Part shown: one piece after another, positions 26,243 through 35,519 of the stretch | Numbering within the stretch: position 1 is the stretch's first letter | Layout of the letters: each line of letters begins with the position of its first letter | Assembly: GCF_900102525.1 (NCBI RefSeq) | Contig: NZ_FNBZ01000001.1 | Span: 1,149,277 to 1,213,276 of the forward strand | Direction of reading: 5' to 3' | Length of the DNA: 64,000 nt | DNA from: Allobosea robiniae | GTDB taxonomy: Bacteria > Pseudomonadota > Alphaproteobacteria > Rhizobiales > Beijerinckiaceae | The notes under the pieces: model-generated | The model's input: only the letters and a program-made list of their open reading frames with translations | Told to the model about the DNA's origin: nothing | Databases searched by the model: none | Translations under genes and position numbers: made by a program

Positions 26243-27127
26243 TCATGGCCGCCGGGCCGGAACCAGGATCGCGCCGGAAGCTGCGATCACCAAAGCGAGG
26301 CCGAACCAATCGGTCGGCGTCGGCCGCTCGCCGAGCAGCAGCACCGAACCGAGCACGCCGACCGCCGGCACCATCAGCGTGCCCAGGCTCGCGATCCCAG
26401 CCGGCAGGCGCGCCACCACCGTGAACCAGAGGAAATAGGCCAGTGCCTGCGCGCCGATGATGTGGAAGCTCAACGCCGTCAGCACACGCGGCGAGAGCAG
26501 CTTCGGCACGGGCAGGCCCTCGAAGACGAGCATGCCGATGCCGGCGACGAGCCCGCCGATCAATAATTGCCAGGCGGCGATCGTCAGCGCCGGAGCGGAG
26601 ACCGGCCAGCGCTTGGTCACGATCGTGCCGAGCGCCCAGCTCACCGCCGCGAGTAGCGCCAGCATCAAGCCGAAGGAAAGCTGCCCGGCGAGGATCAGTG
26701 GCAGGCCGAGGCAGATGAGCCCGGCGATGCCGAGCGCGAGCCCGGCGAGGCGCCTACCGTCGAAGGCCTCACCCAGCACGAAGCGGGCGAGCAGCGTCGC
26801 CCAGATCGGCATGGTGAAGGTCAGGATCGCCGCGCGCGAGGTGGGGGCTGCGAGCTGCGCGAAGGCGAGCAGCACGTTGAAGGCGGCGATCGAGAGGAAG
26901 CCGGCGACGACCAACCGCAACCACTGCGCGCGCGGCACCGCGAGCGGGACGCCGCGCGTGAGAGCGACCGCGACAAGGACGAGGCCGGCGAAGCTCATCC
27001 CGGCGGCGCGCAAGGTCCAGGGCGCGATCTCGGTCAGCGATATCCGCACCGCCGGCCAGTTGAAACCCCAGAGCAGCCCAAGCAGCGGGACAAGCAGCAG
27101 CGCCCTGCCCGGCTTGCTCTCGCTCAT
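26243..27127 (-). CDS. EamA/DMT family transporter
   Basis: A 294-residue inner-membrane protein with about ten helices in two EamA halves. The frame opens at 27154, but the ATG at 27127-27125 overlaps the M20 peptidase stop (ATGA) and begins MSESKPG just before the first helix. Typical features are GLLWGFNWPAVRI in helix 1 and the loop ASLGTLMVPAVGVLGSVLLLGE in the second half. Members export amino acids, metabolites or drugs. Translational coupling to the peptidase suggests it exports a product of peptide or acyl-amino-acid breakdown, which is an inference. Confidence 0.9.
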   Translation of the reverse strand: MSESKPGRALLLVPLLGLLWGFNWPAVRISLTEIAPWTLRAAGMSFAGLVLVAVALTRGVPLAVPRAQWLRLVVAGFLSIAAFNVLLAFAQLAAPTSRAAILTFTMPIWATLLARFVLGEAFDGRRLAGLALGIAGLICLGLPLILAGQLSFGLMLALLAAVSWALGTIVTKRWPVSAPALTIAAWQLLIGGLVAGIGMLVFEGLPVPKLLSPRVLTALSFHIIGAQALAYFLWFTVVARLPAGIASLGTLMVPAVGVLGSVLLLGERPTPTDWFGLALVIAASGAILVPARRP

Positions 27128-28413
27128 CCCTCGATGCTTTCGAGCCCGCACCACTCGGCCACGAAGAGCGCCATGGCTCCGGTGATGCGCTTCACCGAAG
27201 CGAGGCTGACGCGCTCGTCGAAGGCGTGGATGTTCTCGCCCATCGGGCCGTAGCAGAGCGCCGGGATCTTGTCGTAGAGCGCGTGGACGCGGGTATCGAG
27301 ATAGGCGGCCGTCATGAAGCTCTTGAGCGGCTTGCCGAGCGCCGCCTCATGGGCGCGTGCGAGCACGGCCTCGGCCTCACTGCCCGGCTCCAGCACATAG
27401 CCCTCGGCCCAGAAGCCGTTGAAGGTGACCTTCGGCGGATTGTTCGCGAGGAAGGAATCGGCGCGCGCAGCCTCGCGGATGCAATCCTCGATGCGCTGCG
27501 CCGTCTCCTTGGCGGTGACGCCGGGATAGAGGCCGACGCGGCAATCGACGCGGCACCAGCACGGCACCGAGGAGGCCCAGTCGCCACCCTCGATCTTGCC
27601 GATGTTCAGATTGATCGGATGCGGATCATCCTCGAAATGCTCGCGGCCGGCCTTCTCGAGATTGAACTGCTCCTCGAGCTTGCGGAGCGCCGCGACGACC
27701 CGGTAGGCGGCATCGATCGCGTTGGCGCCAGTGCCCATCTCGCGGACATGGGCAGGGATGCCGCGCACCTCGAACTGGAACCAGAGCACGCCGGCATTGG
27801 CGCGGGCCAGCATCTCGTATTCCGGCTCGGGGATCAGCGCGGCCTCGGCGCGATAACCGCGCAGATGCGTCATCAGCGCGCCATTGCCGGTCGATTCCTC
27901 CTCGACGACGGATTCGACATAGACCGTGGCCGCCGGCTGCATGCCGATACGGCGCAGCGCATCCAGGCAGAAGAGATTGGCGGCGGAGCCAGCCTTCATG
28001 TCGGCGCTGCCGCGGCCATACATCCAGTCGCCCTCGATAACGGGGTCGAAGGGAGCATGTTTCCATTGATCGGCAGGGCCGGCCGGGACGACGTCGACAT
28101 GCGCCTGTAGGATCAGCGAGCGGCCCTTCTCCTCGCGGGGGCGATGGATGCCGACGACGATCGGAGCTTCCGAATGCGTCTCGGAGAAGGGAGCACCGCC
28201 GGGATGGTCCGCGATCGCCTCCTTGTCCATGGCGAAGCGATCCATGGTGAAGCCGCGCTGCTTCATCGCCCGGAAGATGAAATCCTGGACCGTGTGCTCC
28301 TGCCCGCGGGTCGAGGCGAAGCGGACGAGTTCCTGCGTATAGGCGACCTGCTCGTCGAAACCCGCCTCGACGGCAGCGAGGATTTTTTCGCGCAAGGCGG
28401 GATCGAGAGGCAT
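27124..28413 (-). CDS. M20 family ArgE/DapE-type deacylase or peptidase
   Basis: A 429-residue zinc hydrolase. The first metal histidine is in QAHVDVVP with the next aspartate in YGRGSADMKAG, then the catalytic EE pair in VESVVEEES, and a C-terminal metal histidine in GENIHAFDE. A lid/dimerisation domain sits between. This is the ArgE/DapE deacylase subfamily. It lies downstream of a dipeptide ABC transporter on the same strand, so it may cleave the imported peptide or N-acyl amino acid. It overlaps the EamA gene by four bases. Confidence 0.9.
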   Translation of the reverse strand: MPLDPALREKILAAVEAGFDEQVAYTQELVRFASTRGQEHTVQDFIFRAMKQRGFTMDRFAMDKEAIADHPGGAPFSETHSEAPIVVGIHRPREEKGRSLILQAHVDVVPAGPADQWKHAPFDPVIEGDWMYGRGSADMKAGSAANLFCLDALRRIGMQPAATVYVESVVEEESTGNGALMTHLRGYRAEAALIPEPEYEMLARANAGVLWFQFEVRGIPAHVREMGTGANAIDAAYRVVAALRKLEEQFNLEKAGREHFEDDPHPINLNIGKIEGGDWASSVPCWCRVDCRVGLYPGVTAKETAQRIEDCIREAARADSFLANNPPKVTFNGFWAEGYVLEPGSEAEAVLARAHEAALGKPLKSFMTAAYLDTRVHALYDKIPALCYGPMGENIHAFDERVSLASVKRITGAMALFVAEWCGLESIEG

Positions 28414-28442
28414 GGGGCAGATCTCCTTAGGCCGAATCCGTC

Positions 28443-28465
28443 ATGCTCGGCCTTGTGCCGAGCAT
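28443..28465. repeat. palindromic hairpin, ATGCTCG family copy 1
   Basis: ATGCTCGGC-CTTGT-GCCGAGCAT is a perfect 9-base stem with a 5-base loop in the gap between the M20 gene and the dipeptide ATPase gene. Related hairpins with the same ATGCTCG arm occur at 42105-42133 and 47060-47082. Confidence 0.7.
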
Positions 28466-28543
28466 CCACGCCTTACGACATGGATGAAGGGAAAGACGTG
28501 GATGGGCGGGACAAGCCCGACCATGACGCGGAGCGCTGCCCCA

Positions 28544-30151
28544 TTAGTGCCCGAAGCGCCCGCCGCCCGGCACCGCCGCCAGCAGTTGCCGCGTATACGC
28601 GTGCTGCGGGTCGGCGAAGATCGCGGCGGTCGGCCCGCTTTCGACGATGCGCCCGCGCTGCATCACGGCGATGCGGTCGCAGATCTGCGCGGCGACGCGC
28701 AGATCATGCGTGACGAAGAGGATGGCGAGGCCGAGCCGGCTCTGGATGTCCTTGATCAGCTTGAGGATCTGGGCCTGCACGGAGACGTCGAGCGCCGACA
28801 CCGCCTCGTCCGCCACGAGCACGTCGGGCTCCAGCGCGAGCGCCCTCGCGATGCCGACGCGCTGGCGCTGGCCGCCGGAGAATTCATGCGGGTAGCGGTC
28901 GATGGCATTGGCGGAGAGGCCGACGAGCTCCAGCAATTCCTTCGCCCGCGCCAGCGCCTCCTTGCGCGGCGTACCATGGGCGACGGGGCCGTCGGAGATG
29001 ATGCGGCCGACGGTCTGGCGCGGGTTGAGCGAGGCGAAGGGGTCCTGGAAGACCATCTGGATGCGCTTGCGCTGGCGTCGTAGTTCGGCGGGCTTCAGTT
29101 CGGAGAGGACGAGATCGCCGAGCGCGATGCGGCCGCGATCGGGCTCGATCAGGCGCAGGCAGCAACGCCCGACCGTCGACTTGCCCGAGCCGGATTCGCC
29201 GACGAGGCCGAGCGTCTCGCCGCGGACGAGCGCGAAGGAGATATCGTCGGCCGCCTTGACCTCGCGTGCGACGCCGAAGAGCGAGCGCTTGCGATAGGTC
29301 TTGCCGAGCCCCTCGACGCTGATCACCGGCGCCGTATCCGGCAACAGTGGCAGCACGGCCGGCGTCAGCGAGGGCACGGCAGCGAGCAGCTTCTGGGTAT
29401 AGGGATGGGCGGGAGAGCCGAGCACCTGGTCGGCCGTGCCCTCCTCGACCAGCACGCCCTTCTCCAGCACGGCGATACGGTCGGCAATCTCGGCGACGAC
29501 GCCCATGTCATGGGTGATGAAGAGCACGGCCGTGCCGTGGCGATGGCGCAGGTTGTCGATCAGCTTGAGGATCTGCGCCTGGGTGGTGACGTCGAGCGCG
29601 GTCGTCGGCTCGTCGGCGATCAGAAGCTTGGGTTCGAGCGCGAGTGCCATCGCGATCATCACACGCTGGCGCTGGCCGCCGGAGAGCTCGTGCGGATAGG
29701 CCTTGGCGAGGCGGGGCGGATCGGGCAGGCCGACCTCGGTCAGGAGCTCGATGGCGCGGGCCCGGCGCGTCGCCCTGTCGTGCAGGCCATGGGCCTCGAA
29801 GGTCTCGACGATCTGGTCGGAGATGCGCATGACCGGATTGAGCGAGGTCATCGGCTCCTGGAAGATCATGCCGACCTCGCGACCGCGCACCTCCTGCATC
29901 GCCTGTTCGTCGAGGGCGAGGATGTCGCGGCCGGCGAGCCTGATCTGGCCCGCGACAGGCTTCACCGCCTTGGGCAAGAGACCCATCACCGCATGGGCGA
30001 TCATCGACTTGCCGGAGCCGGATTCGCCGACGACGCAGAGCGTCTCGCCGGGCTGGATGGTCAACGTGACATTCTCGACAGCATGGGCACGGTCGGCGAT
30101 CGCCGGGAGCGCCAGCGTCAGGCCTTCGATGGAGAGCGCGGGAGCGGTCAT
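28544..30151 (-). CDS. dipeptide/oligopeptide ABC transporter ATP-binding protein, fused DppD-DppF type
   Basis: A 535-residue protein with two complete ATPase domains. The frame is open further upstream, but the ATG at 30151 overlaps the permease stop (ATGA). Domain 1 has GESGSGKSM, LSGGQRQRV and LLIADEPTTALD; domain 2 has GESGSGKSTVGR, FSGGQRQRV and VLVADEAVSALD. In most bacteria DppD and DppF are separate; the fused form is common in alphaproteobacteria. In domain 2 the usual DEP is DEA, a known variant of the DppF half. It energises the adjacent permeases. Confidence 0.94.
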   Translation of the reverse strand: MTAPALSIEGLTLALPAIADRAHAVENVTLTIQPGETLCVVGESGSGKSMIAHAVMGLLPKAVKPVAGQIRLAGRDILALDEQAMQEVRGREVGMIFQEPMTSLNPVMRISDQIVETFEAHGLHDRATRRARAIELLTEVGLPDPPRLAKAYPHELSGGQRQRVMIAMALALEPKLLIADEPTTALDVTTQAQILKLIDNLRHRHGTAVLFITHDMGVVAEIADRIAVLEKGVLVEEGTADQVLGSPAHPYTQKLLAAVPSLTPAVLPLLPDTAPVISVEGLGKTYRKRSLFGVAREVKAADDISFALVRGETLGLVGESGSGKSTVGRCCLRLIEPDRGRIALGDLVLSELKPAELRRQRKRIQMVFQDPFASLNPRQTVGRIISDGPVAHGTPRKEALARAKELLELVGLSANAIDRYPHEFSGGQRQRVGIARALALEPDVLVADEAVSALDVSVQAQILKLIKDIQSRLGLAILFVTHDLRVAAQICDRIAVMQRGRIVESGPTAAIFADPQHAYTRQLLAAVPGGGRFGH

Positions 30152-30984
30152 TCGCGCCCCCGGGCCAGGCGCGGGTTCAGGGCATCGTTCAGCCCCTCGC
30201 CGGCGAGGTTGAGCGCGAGCACCGTCAGGAAGATCGCGAAGCCCGGGAAGAACGAGATCCACCAGGCGTCGAGCAGGCGCGTGCGGCCGGCGCCGACCAT
30301 GTAGCCCCAGCTCATCAGGTTGGGATCGCCGAGGCCGAGGAAGGAGAGCGAGGATTCCAGCAGGATCGCCGAGCCGATCATCAGCGAGCCCATGACGATG
30401 ATCGGCGCGATGGTGTTGGGCAGCACCTGGCTGAAGATGATCCGCGGCGTCGACTGGCCGATGGTGACGGCTGCCTGGACATATTCGCGACTTCGCAGCG
30501 AGAGCACCTCGCCGCGCACCAGTCGCGCCACGGGCGGCCAACTGACCACCCCGATCGCGAGCACGATCGAGCCGAGCTGCGGCTGCAGGATCGCGACCAG
30601 CACGATCGCAAGCGCGAAGGAGGGTATGGTCTGGAAGAACTCGGTGAAGCGCATCAGCGCATCGTCGACGAAGCCGCCGGCATAGCCCGCGGCGGCGCCA
30701 AGCGGCACGCCGATCACCAGCGCGACCAGGGTCGAGACCACCCCGATCATCAGCGAGACGCGGGCGCCATGGACGAGACCCGAGGCGAGGTTGCGGCCGA
30801 GCGTGTCGGTGCCGAGCGGGAAGCGCTCGTTGACGAAGGGCGCGAGGAAGGGCCGCGCCACCGGGCGCCAGGGCGATTGCGGATAGAGCGTCGGCGCCAG
30901 GATCGCGAAGGCGACGACGGCGAGCAGGATGAGGATGCCGATGACGGCGCCGCGATTGCGGGCGAAGCGCTTGAGGAAGTTCAT
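30148..30984 (-). CDS. dipeptide/oligopeptide ABC transporter permease (DppC type)
   Basis: A 278-residue permease. The ATG at 30984-30982 overlaps the stop of the preceding permease (ATGA), giving the normal DppC length although the frame runs on upstream. The cytoplasmic N terminus MNFLKRFARNRGAVIG, the HPLGTD-like FPLGTDTLGRNL motif, VRGEVLSLRSREYVQAA and the EAA-region SQVLPNTIAPIIV are diagnostic. The last four bases overlap the ATPase gene. It pairs with the DppB-type subunit. Confidence 0.94.
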   Translation of the reverse strand: MNFLKRFARNRGAVIGILILLAVVAFAILAPTLYPQSPWRPVARPFLAPFVNERFPLGTDTLGRNLASGLVHGARVSLMIGVVSTLVALVIGVPLGAAAGYAGGFVDDALMRFTEFFQTIPSFALAIVLVAILQPQLGSIVLAIGVVSWPPVARLVRGEVLSLRSREYVQAAVTIGQSTPRIIFSQVLPNTIAPIIVMGSLMIGSAILLESSLSFLGLGDPNLMSWGYMVGAGRTRLLDAWWISFFPGFAIFLTVLALNLAGEGLNDALNPRLARGRE

Positions 30985-31958
30985 GCGTTTGCCTCGATGC
31001 GCGGATCGACGATCCGGTAGACCAGATCGGTCGCGATGTTGAAGCAGACGACCATCGCCGAGGAGACGAAGAAGACGCCGAGCAGGACGGAATAATCGCG
31101 CTGGACCAGCGCATCGAACATCAGCCGGCCGATGCCGGGCCAGGCGAAGACGGTCTCGGTCAGCACGGCGCCGCCGACGAGCTGCCCCGCCTGCAGGCCC
31201 GCCAGCGTCACCACCGGCAGGATGGCGTTGCGCGCCACGTGACGGCGCCAGACTCTGGCCTGCGAGACGCCCTTGGCGCGGGCCGTCTTGACGAAATCGG
31301 CGCCAGCCACCTCCAGCATCGAGGCGCGCATCATCCGGGCATAGAGCGCGGTAAAGAACAGGCCGAGCGTCAGCGCAGGCAGGACGAGATGCTGGCCGAT
31401 ATCGAGCGCGCGAGCCAGCCCGGTATAGTTCGCGCCGATGGTCTCGTAGCCGACATTGGGCACGAGCCCGAGCTTCAGCGCGAAGACGATCTGGCTCATC
31501 AGAGCCACCCAGAACAATGGCGTCGCGTAGAACATCAGCGCCAGCGTGGTGATCAGGCTGTCCGACCATTTGCCGGCCCGGCGCGCGGCGAGCGCGCCCA
31601 TCGCCGTGCCGACGACGAGCGAGACGAGGAAGGCCGCGCCGGTCAAAAGCAGCGTCGCCGGCAGGCGCTCCATGATCAGGTTCAGCACCGGCTGCTGCTG
31701 GCGATAGCTGAAGCCGAGATCGAAGGTGAGATAGCCCTTCAGGTAGATCCAGAGCTGGGTCAGGAAGGGCTGGTCGAGGCCGAAACGGGCGCGCAATTGT
31801 TCGAGCAACTGCGCATCGGCAGCGCCGGCCTCGCCGGCGAGGACCTGCGCGGGGTCGCCGGGTGCCGCCCGGATCAGCAGGAAATTCAGGATCGCGATCG
31901 CGAAGAGGACGATGATCCCCTTCACGAGCCGGCCGGCGAGGAATTGCGCGAGGTTCAT
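30981..31958 (-). CDS. dipeptide/oligopeptide ABC transporter permease (DppB type)
   Basis: A 325-residue permease with six predicted helices. The opening FLAGRLVKGIIVLFAIAILNFLLIRAAPGDP is the DppB signature, and the EAA loop appears as FVKTARAKGVSQARVWRRHV. It ends LVYRIVDPRIEANA. The permease is the second gene of the dpp operon, 165 bases after the binding-protein gene; this gap holds palindromic repeats. Peptide substrate range cannot be predicted. Confidence 0.94.
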   Translation of the reverse strand: MNLAQFLAGRLVKGIIVLFAIAILNFLLIRAAPGDPAQVLAGEAGAADAQLLEQLRARFGLDQPFLTQLWIYLKGYLTFDLGFSYRQQQPVLNLIMERLPATLLLTGAAFLVSLVVGTAMGALAARRAGKWSDSLITTLALMFYATPLFWVALMSQIVFALKLGLVPNVGYETIGANYTGLARALDIGQHLVLPALTLGLFFTALYARMMRASMLEVAGADFVKTARAKGVSQARVWRRHVARNAILPVVTLAGLQAGQLVGGAVLTETVFAWPGIGRLMFDALVQRDYSVLLGVFFVSSAMVVCFNIATDLVYRIVDPRIEANA

Positions 31959-32070
31959 TCAGGACTTTCGTGAAGCTGTCATCCCACGCGCGCCGCGGCG
32001 CGAAGTGCCGCTGCGCAGACGCGGGACCGTCATCAGGATAGGGCGGCCTTATAGGCTAACCCCGATACGA

Positions 32071-32100
32071 TCCCGGATCGCCGCTTCGCGGCGCCCGGGA
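32071..32100. repeat. GC-rich palindrome between dppA and dppB
   Basis: TCCCGG...CCGC-TTC-GCGG...CCGGGA is an imperfect inverted repeat of about 30 bases. It lies in the intergenic mRNA between the binding-protein gene and the permease genes, where it could stabilise the upstream transcript or terminate partially, so that dppA is expressed more than the permeases. Confidence 0.6.
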
Positions 32101-32123
32101 TGACGCGCCCCTCGGAGCTGACC

Positions 32124-33692
32124 TTACTCCTTCCAGGCGTCGCGGAAGCCGTCGTCGACGCCGATGCCGGTGGTGACGAGGTTCTTGACGTTGCAGCGAT
32201 AGATGGTCGGGAAATCCATCTCCAGCAGCCAGAGCACCGGCAATTCATCGGCCAGGATCTTCTGGATCTTGGTGTAGAGGTCCTGGCGCTCCTTGTCGGT
32301 CGGTGCGATCGCCGCGTCGGCGAAGAGCTTGTCGACTTCCGGATTGGAATAGCCGCCGACATTGGCGAAGGGATTGCCCTTGGCAATGTTGGAGGAAATG
32401 TAGGAGCGGGCCACGCCCATGGCGGGATCGCCGAGCTGGTAGAGGAAGTTGAAGTTCAGGTCGAAATCCCAGTTCGACGCCTTCTGTGTCCAGCCAGGCA
32501 CGTCGGTGTTCTCGATCTGGATCTTGACGCCGACATCCTCGAAATTCTGCTTGATCGCCTCGGACCAGCGGCTCCAGGTCTCGCCATAGGGCAGGTTGAG
32601 CAGCTTGATCGTCTCGCCCTTGTAGCCGGAGGCCTTGATCAGCTCCTTCGCCTTGGCAGGGTCGTAGGTGTATTTCGGCACGTCGGCCGAATAGAACTTG
32701 GTCTTGGACGAGATCGGCCCGGTCGGCAGCTTGCCGAGGCCGCCCCAGACCACGTCCTTTCCGAACTCACGATCGATCGCGTACATCAGCCCCTGGCGGA
32801 ACTGCTTGTTGCCGAGGATGCCGTTGCGGACGTTCGGCGTGATCCAGGCATGGGGAGCGAACATCTCCCAGCCCTTGGTGGTCATGCAGGTATTGGGCAG
32901 CTTCAACAGGCGCGCGACGTCGTAGACGTCGACCGAGCCGCCGGTCAGCACGTCGACCTTGCCCGTCTCATAGGCAACGGCGCGGGCGGCTGCATCGGGA
33001 ATGATCTGCCAGTAGATCTCGTCGAGGTTCGGCTTGCCCTTCAGCCAGTAGTCCTCGTTCTTGACGAGGTGGATATAGGAGCCCTTCTTCCACTCCTTGA
33101 GCTTGAAGGGACCGGTGCCGATCGGCGTGTTGTTGGCGGGGTTGGCGCGATAATCCGTGCCGTCATAGATGTGCTTGGGGATCATCGGCGCGGAGGCGAC
33201 CTCCTGCGTGATGATCAGCGGGCCGAAGGGCTGCTTCAGCACGATCTTCACGGTGAGATCGTCGACCTTCTCGATCTTCTCGACCTGGGCGTTGACGATC
33301 GGGCGCCAGCGCGGATGAACCTCGCGCAGGAACTTGTCGAGGGTGAAGACGACGTCGTCGGCCGTGAACGGCTTGCCGTCATGCCATTTCACGTTTTCCT
33401 GGAGCTTGAAGGTATAGGCCTTCGCGTCCGGGGAGATCTCCCAGCTCTTGGCGAGCGAGGGCTGCGGCTCGAGCTTCTCGTTATAGCGCAGCAGCGATTC
33501 GTAGATATTGCCGGCGACCATGTTGGTCGGACCGTTCTGGTTGAGGCCCTGCATCAGCATCGGCGGCTCGGGCTGGACGACGACATGGACCGTCCCGCCC
33601 TTCTTCGGCTCCTGCGCGGTTGCCGCACCCAGCGCGAGAACCGACGCCGCCAGCGCCAGACCGAATCTCAAACCCCTAGCCTTCGCCGTCAT
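32124..33692 (-). CDS. dipeptide/oligopeptide ABC transporter substrate-binding protein
   Basis: A 522-residue SBP_bac_5 protein. The signal peptide is short (LALAASVLALGAATAQE). The mature sequence has the family motif YESLLRY, LAKSWEISPDAKAYTFKL, VKWHDGKPFTADDVVFTL, and IGTGPFKLKEW, and near the end LFADAAIAPTDKERQDLYTKIQ. It is the first gene of the minus-strand operon including permeases, fused ATPase, M20 hydrolase and EamA exporter. The specific ligand (dipeptide, oligopeptide, opine or glutathione-like) is not visible. Confidence 0.93.
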   Translation of the reverse strand: MTAKARGLRFGLALAASVLALGAATAQEPKKGGTVHVVVQPEPPMLMQGLNQNGPTNMVAGNIYESLLRYNEKLEPQPSLAKSWEISPDAKAYTFKLQENVKWHDGKPFTADDVVFTLDKFLREVHPRWRPIVNAQVEKIEKVDDLTVKIVLKQPFGPLIITQEVASAPMIPKHIYDGTDYRANPANNTPIGTGPFKLKEWKKGSYIHLVKNEDYWLKGKPNLDEIYWQIIPDAAARAVAYETGKVDVLTGGSVDVYDVARLLKLPNTCMTTKGWEMFAPHAWITPNVRNGILGNKQFRQGLMYAIDREFGKDVVWGGLGKLPTGPISSKTKFYSADVPKYTYDPAKAKELIKASGYKGETIKLLNLPYGETWSRWSEAIKQNFEDVGVKIQIENTDVPGWTQKASNWDFDLNFNFLYQLGDPAMGVARSYISSNIAKGNPFANVGGYSNPEVDKLFADAAIAPTDKERQDLYTKIQKILADELPVLWLLEMDFPTIYRCNVKNLVTTGIGVDDGFRDAWKE

Positions 33693-33815
33693 CTGCTCGT
33701 TCCCCTGTCTCGTATCGAGATCATATCGTTTGAATCGGATCCGTTAGGATCGTCCGATGCCATCGCACCCGATCACGCGCCTCTTGGCAAGCGCCGCGCC
33801 AACTGCCCGGACGCG

Positions 33816-34610
33816 TCAGCGCGCCATGCCCGCCAGCGCATCGCGCATCGAGGTGCTGGGAATGCCGAACAGGCCGCCGTAATGCGTCTCGAGATCGGTG
33901 ATCACGAACATCACCGTCGAGATCGAGACGATGCCGATCGCCAGCACGATCGCGGCGAGGCGCTTGCGCGGAATCTGCAAGCCGAAGCTCAGGAAGACCA
34001 GCATCAGCCAGAAGGTCATGACGCTGGTGAACAGCGGCGAGACGGGGCCGCGCACATCCTCGATCACCGCCCAGCGCCGTTGCTGCACGCGCTGATAGGT
34101 GGCTCGACACTCTGCCGCGAGGTTGGCGCGAAGCGCATCGGCAGGGTTCAGGCCGTTGATCGCCCGGCCGATGCGGCCGATCAGGGCGCCGAGCGCGGGA
34201 TCGGCGCCTTCGCGCGCCATGGCAGCGGTGTCGGGATAGGAGACGCCCGCGGGCTTGGGCTCGTCTGGCCAGGTACTTGCGATCACACCCGCCGTATAGC
34301 TGCGCAGGTCGAGCCGGATCGGATCTGCCTCAGTCCCGTAGCTGCGCAGGCATTCATCGAACTGGGCGAGCCCAGCCGCATCGGCATTGCGATCGCGATA
34401 GGCCGTATCGAAAGCCGCCTTGACGCTGGAAAGCTGCAGACTGAGCACCAGGGCAGCGAAGGTCACGAGCAGGCTCGTTACCAGCCGGATCGCCTCCATC
34501 GTGCGTTCGGAGAGATGCTCCTCCGAGAGCCAGCCCCGCAGCTTGACGCCGAAGATGGCGCTCCCGCTGAGCAATGCGCAGAAAATGAAGGCTGCCAGCG
34601 TCTCGGCCAT
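33816..34610 (-). CDS. DUF4239-type membrane protein
   Basis: A 264-residue protein with two N-terminal hydrophobic helices (about residues 4-20 and 42-62) and two near the C terminus (about 195-245) around a soluble central region. The pattern matches the DUF4239 (bestrophin-like) family as I remember it: LSLQLSSVKAAFDTAYRDRNADA after the second helix and a long polar central part. Function is unknown for the family. It stands between the peptide operon and a LuxR regulator, with no obvious operon partner. Confidence 0.7.
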   Translation of the reverse strand: MAETLAAFIFCALLSGSAIFGVKLRGWLSEEHLSERTMEAIRLVTSLLVTFAALVLSLQLSSVKAAFDTAYRDRNADAAGLAQFDECLRSYGTEADPIRLDLRSYTAGVIASTWPDEPKPAGVSYPDTAAMAREGADPALGALIGRIGRAINGLNPADALRANLAAECRATYQRVQQRRWAVIEDVRGPVSPLFTSVMTFWLMLVFLSFGLQIPRKRLAAIVLAIGIVSISTVMFVITDLETHYGGLFGIPSTSMRDALAGMAR

Positions 34611-34723
34611 GGTCGCGATCGCTCCGGACGGATGCGGTCCTTGCGCATACCGGCCCAGATGGGCGTGCGACCGCAGGTCCTGTCAACAGAGGCGACGGAT
34701 TCCGCGCCATGGAGCCCGCGTGC

Positions 34724-35344
34724 TCAGCGGAGCTCCTCGACATAGGTCGCGACGAAGCGGACGAGTTCGCTCTGCCGGGCCGTGCCGGTCTTGGCGAACA
34801 GGCGCTGGAGATGGGTCCGGGCGGTGGTCGGGGCGATGCCCAGCCGCTTGGCGGCAATGATCGTGTCGAGCCCCTCGACCATCAGGACGAGCATACGCTC
34901 CTCGGTCGGCGTCAGGCCGCAGGCCTCGCTGACACGGGCGATGTTGCGATCCATCGCGCTTTCGGGATCGTCCACCGTCAGGACGAACAATTCGATGCTC
35001 GTCAGATGGACCGCGTCGATCGCGATCTGGCGGCCGTTGCGCAGCACCAGCGGCAACCGCATCTCGCCGGCGGCACTGCCAGTGCGGCAACGCTTCAGCC
35101 AGAGCTGCAACCGCGCCATGAAATCCTTGTCGCTGGCGGTGAAGCGGTCGATGCCACCCAGGCCGTCGCGGGTCAGCGCCGCCGCGCCGCAGTTGCCGAA
35201 GCGCTGGTTCAGCTCGGCATCGATGACGAAAACCGGCCTGGAAGTCCGCCCGAAGGCATCGGGGTCGACATGGGCGCGTGCGTGGAACGGGCTGTAGCTC
35301 GTCCTGGCGGCAATCGAGACGTGAAGCGACATCGCAATATCCAT
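34724..35344 (-). CDS. LuxR-type helix-turn-helix transcriptional regulator
   Basis: A protein of about 206 residues if started at the ATG at 35344 (alternatives: ATG at 35332, or an upstream frame to 35446). The C-terminal 65 residues form a LuxR/GerE winged helix: LTPTEERMLVLMVEGLDT, then IAPTTARTHLQRLFAKTG and TARQSELVRFV. The N-terminal region is not a recognised receiver and may be a PAS-like or unclassified sensor. Its helix-turn-helix resembles that of the regulator at 37412. Regulated genes unknown. Confidence 0.85.
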   Translation of the reverse strand: MDIAMSLHVSIAARTSYSPFHARAHVDPDAFGRTSRPVFVIDAELNQRFGNCGAAALTRDGLGGIDRFTASDKDFMARLQLWLKRCRTGSAAGEMRLPLVLRNGRQIAIDAVHLTSIELFVLTVDDPESAMDRNIARVSEACGLTPTEERMLVLMVEGLDTIIAAKRLGIAPTTARTHLQRLFAKTGTARQSELVRFVATYVEELR

Positions 35345-35519
35345 CCCTGCAATCGACGGGTCGCCGCACCCTGCTGCCGGAGAACCGAAACCCGGCCGGA
35401 TGCAGCTCCGTTCTCTTTGGTCGCGGCGAGGCGCGAGCAGGTTCAATGCTCTTCTCGATTTTGGACTGTTATTGGATATTGCATTCAGGCGCCCGCGGCA
35501 GGCTCCCCCACCGCCCGCG

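Noticed and set aside
28544..31114. A single 856-codon protein spanning the ATPase and permease regions.
   Set aside because: The part beyond 30151 is the shadow of the DppC permease in another frame; the ATG at 30151 overlapping the permease stop fits the ATPase start.
32100..34745. 881-codon plus-strand frame.
   Set aside because: It is antisense to the peptide-binding-protein and DUF4239 genes, which have clear families; the frame has no domain.
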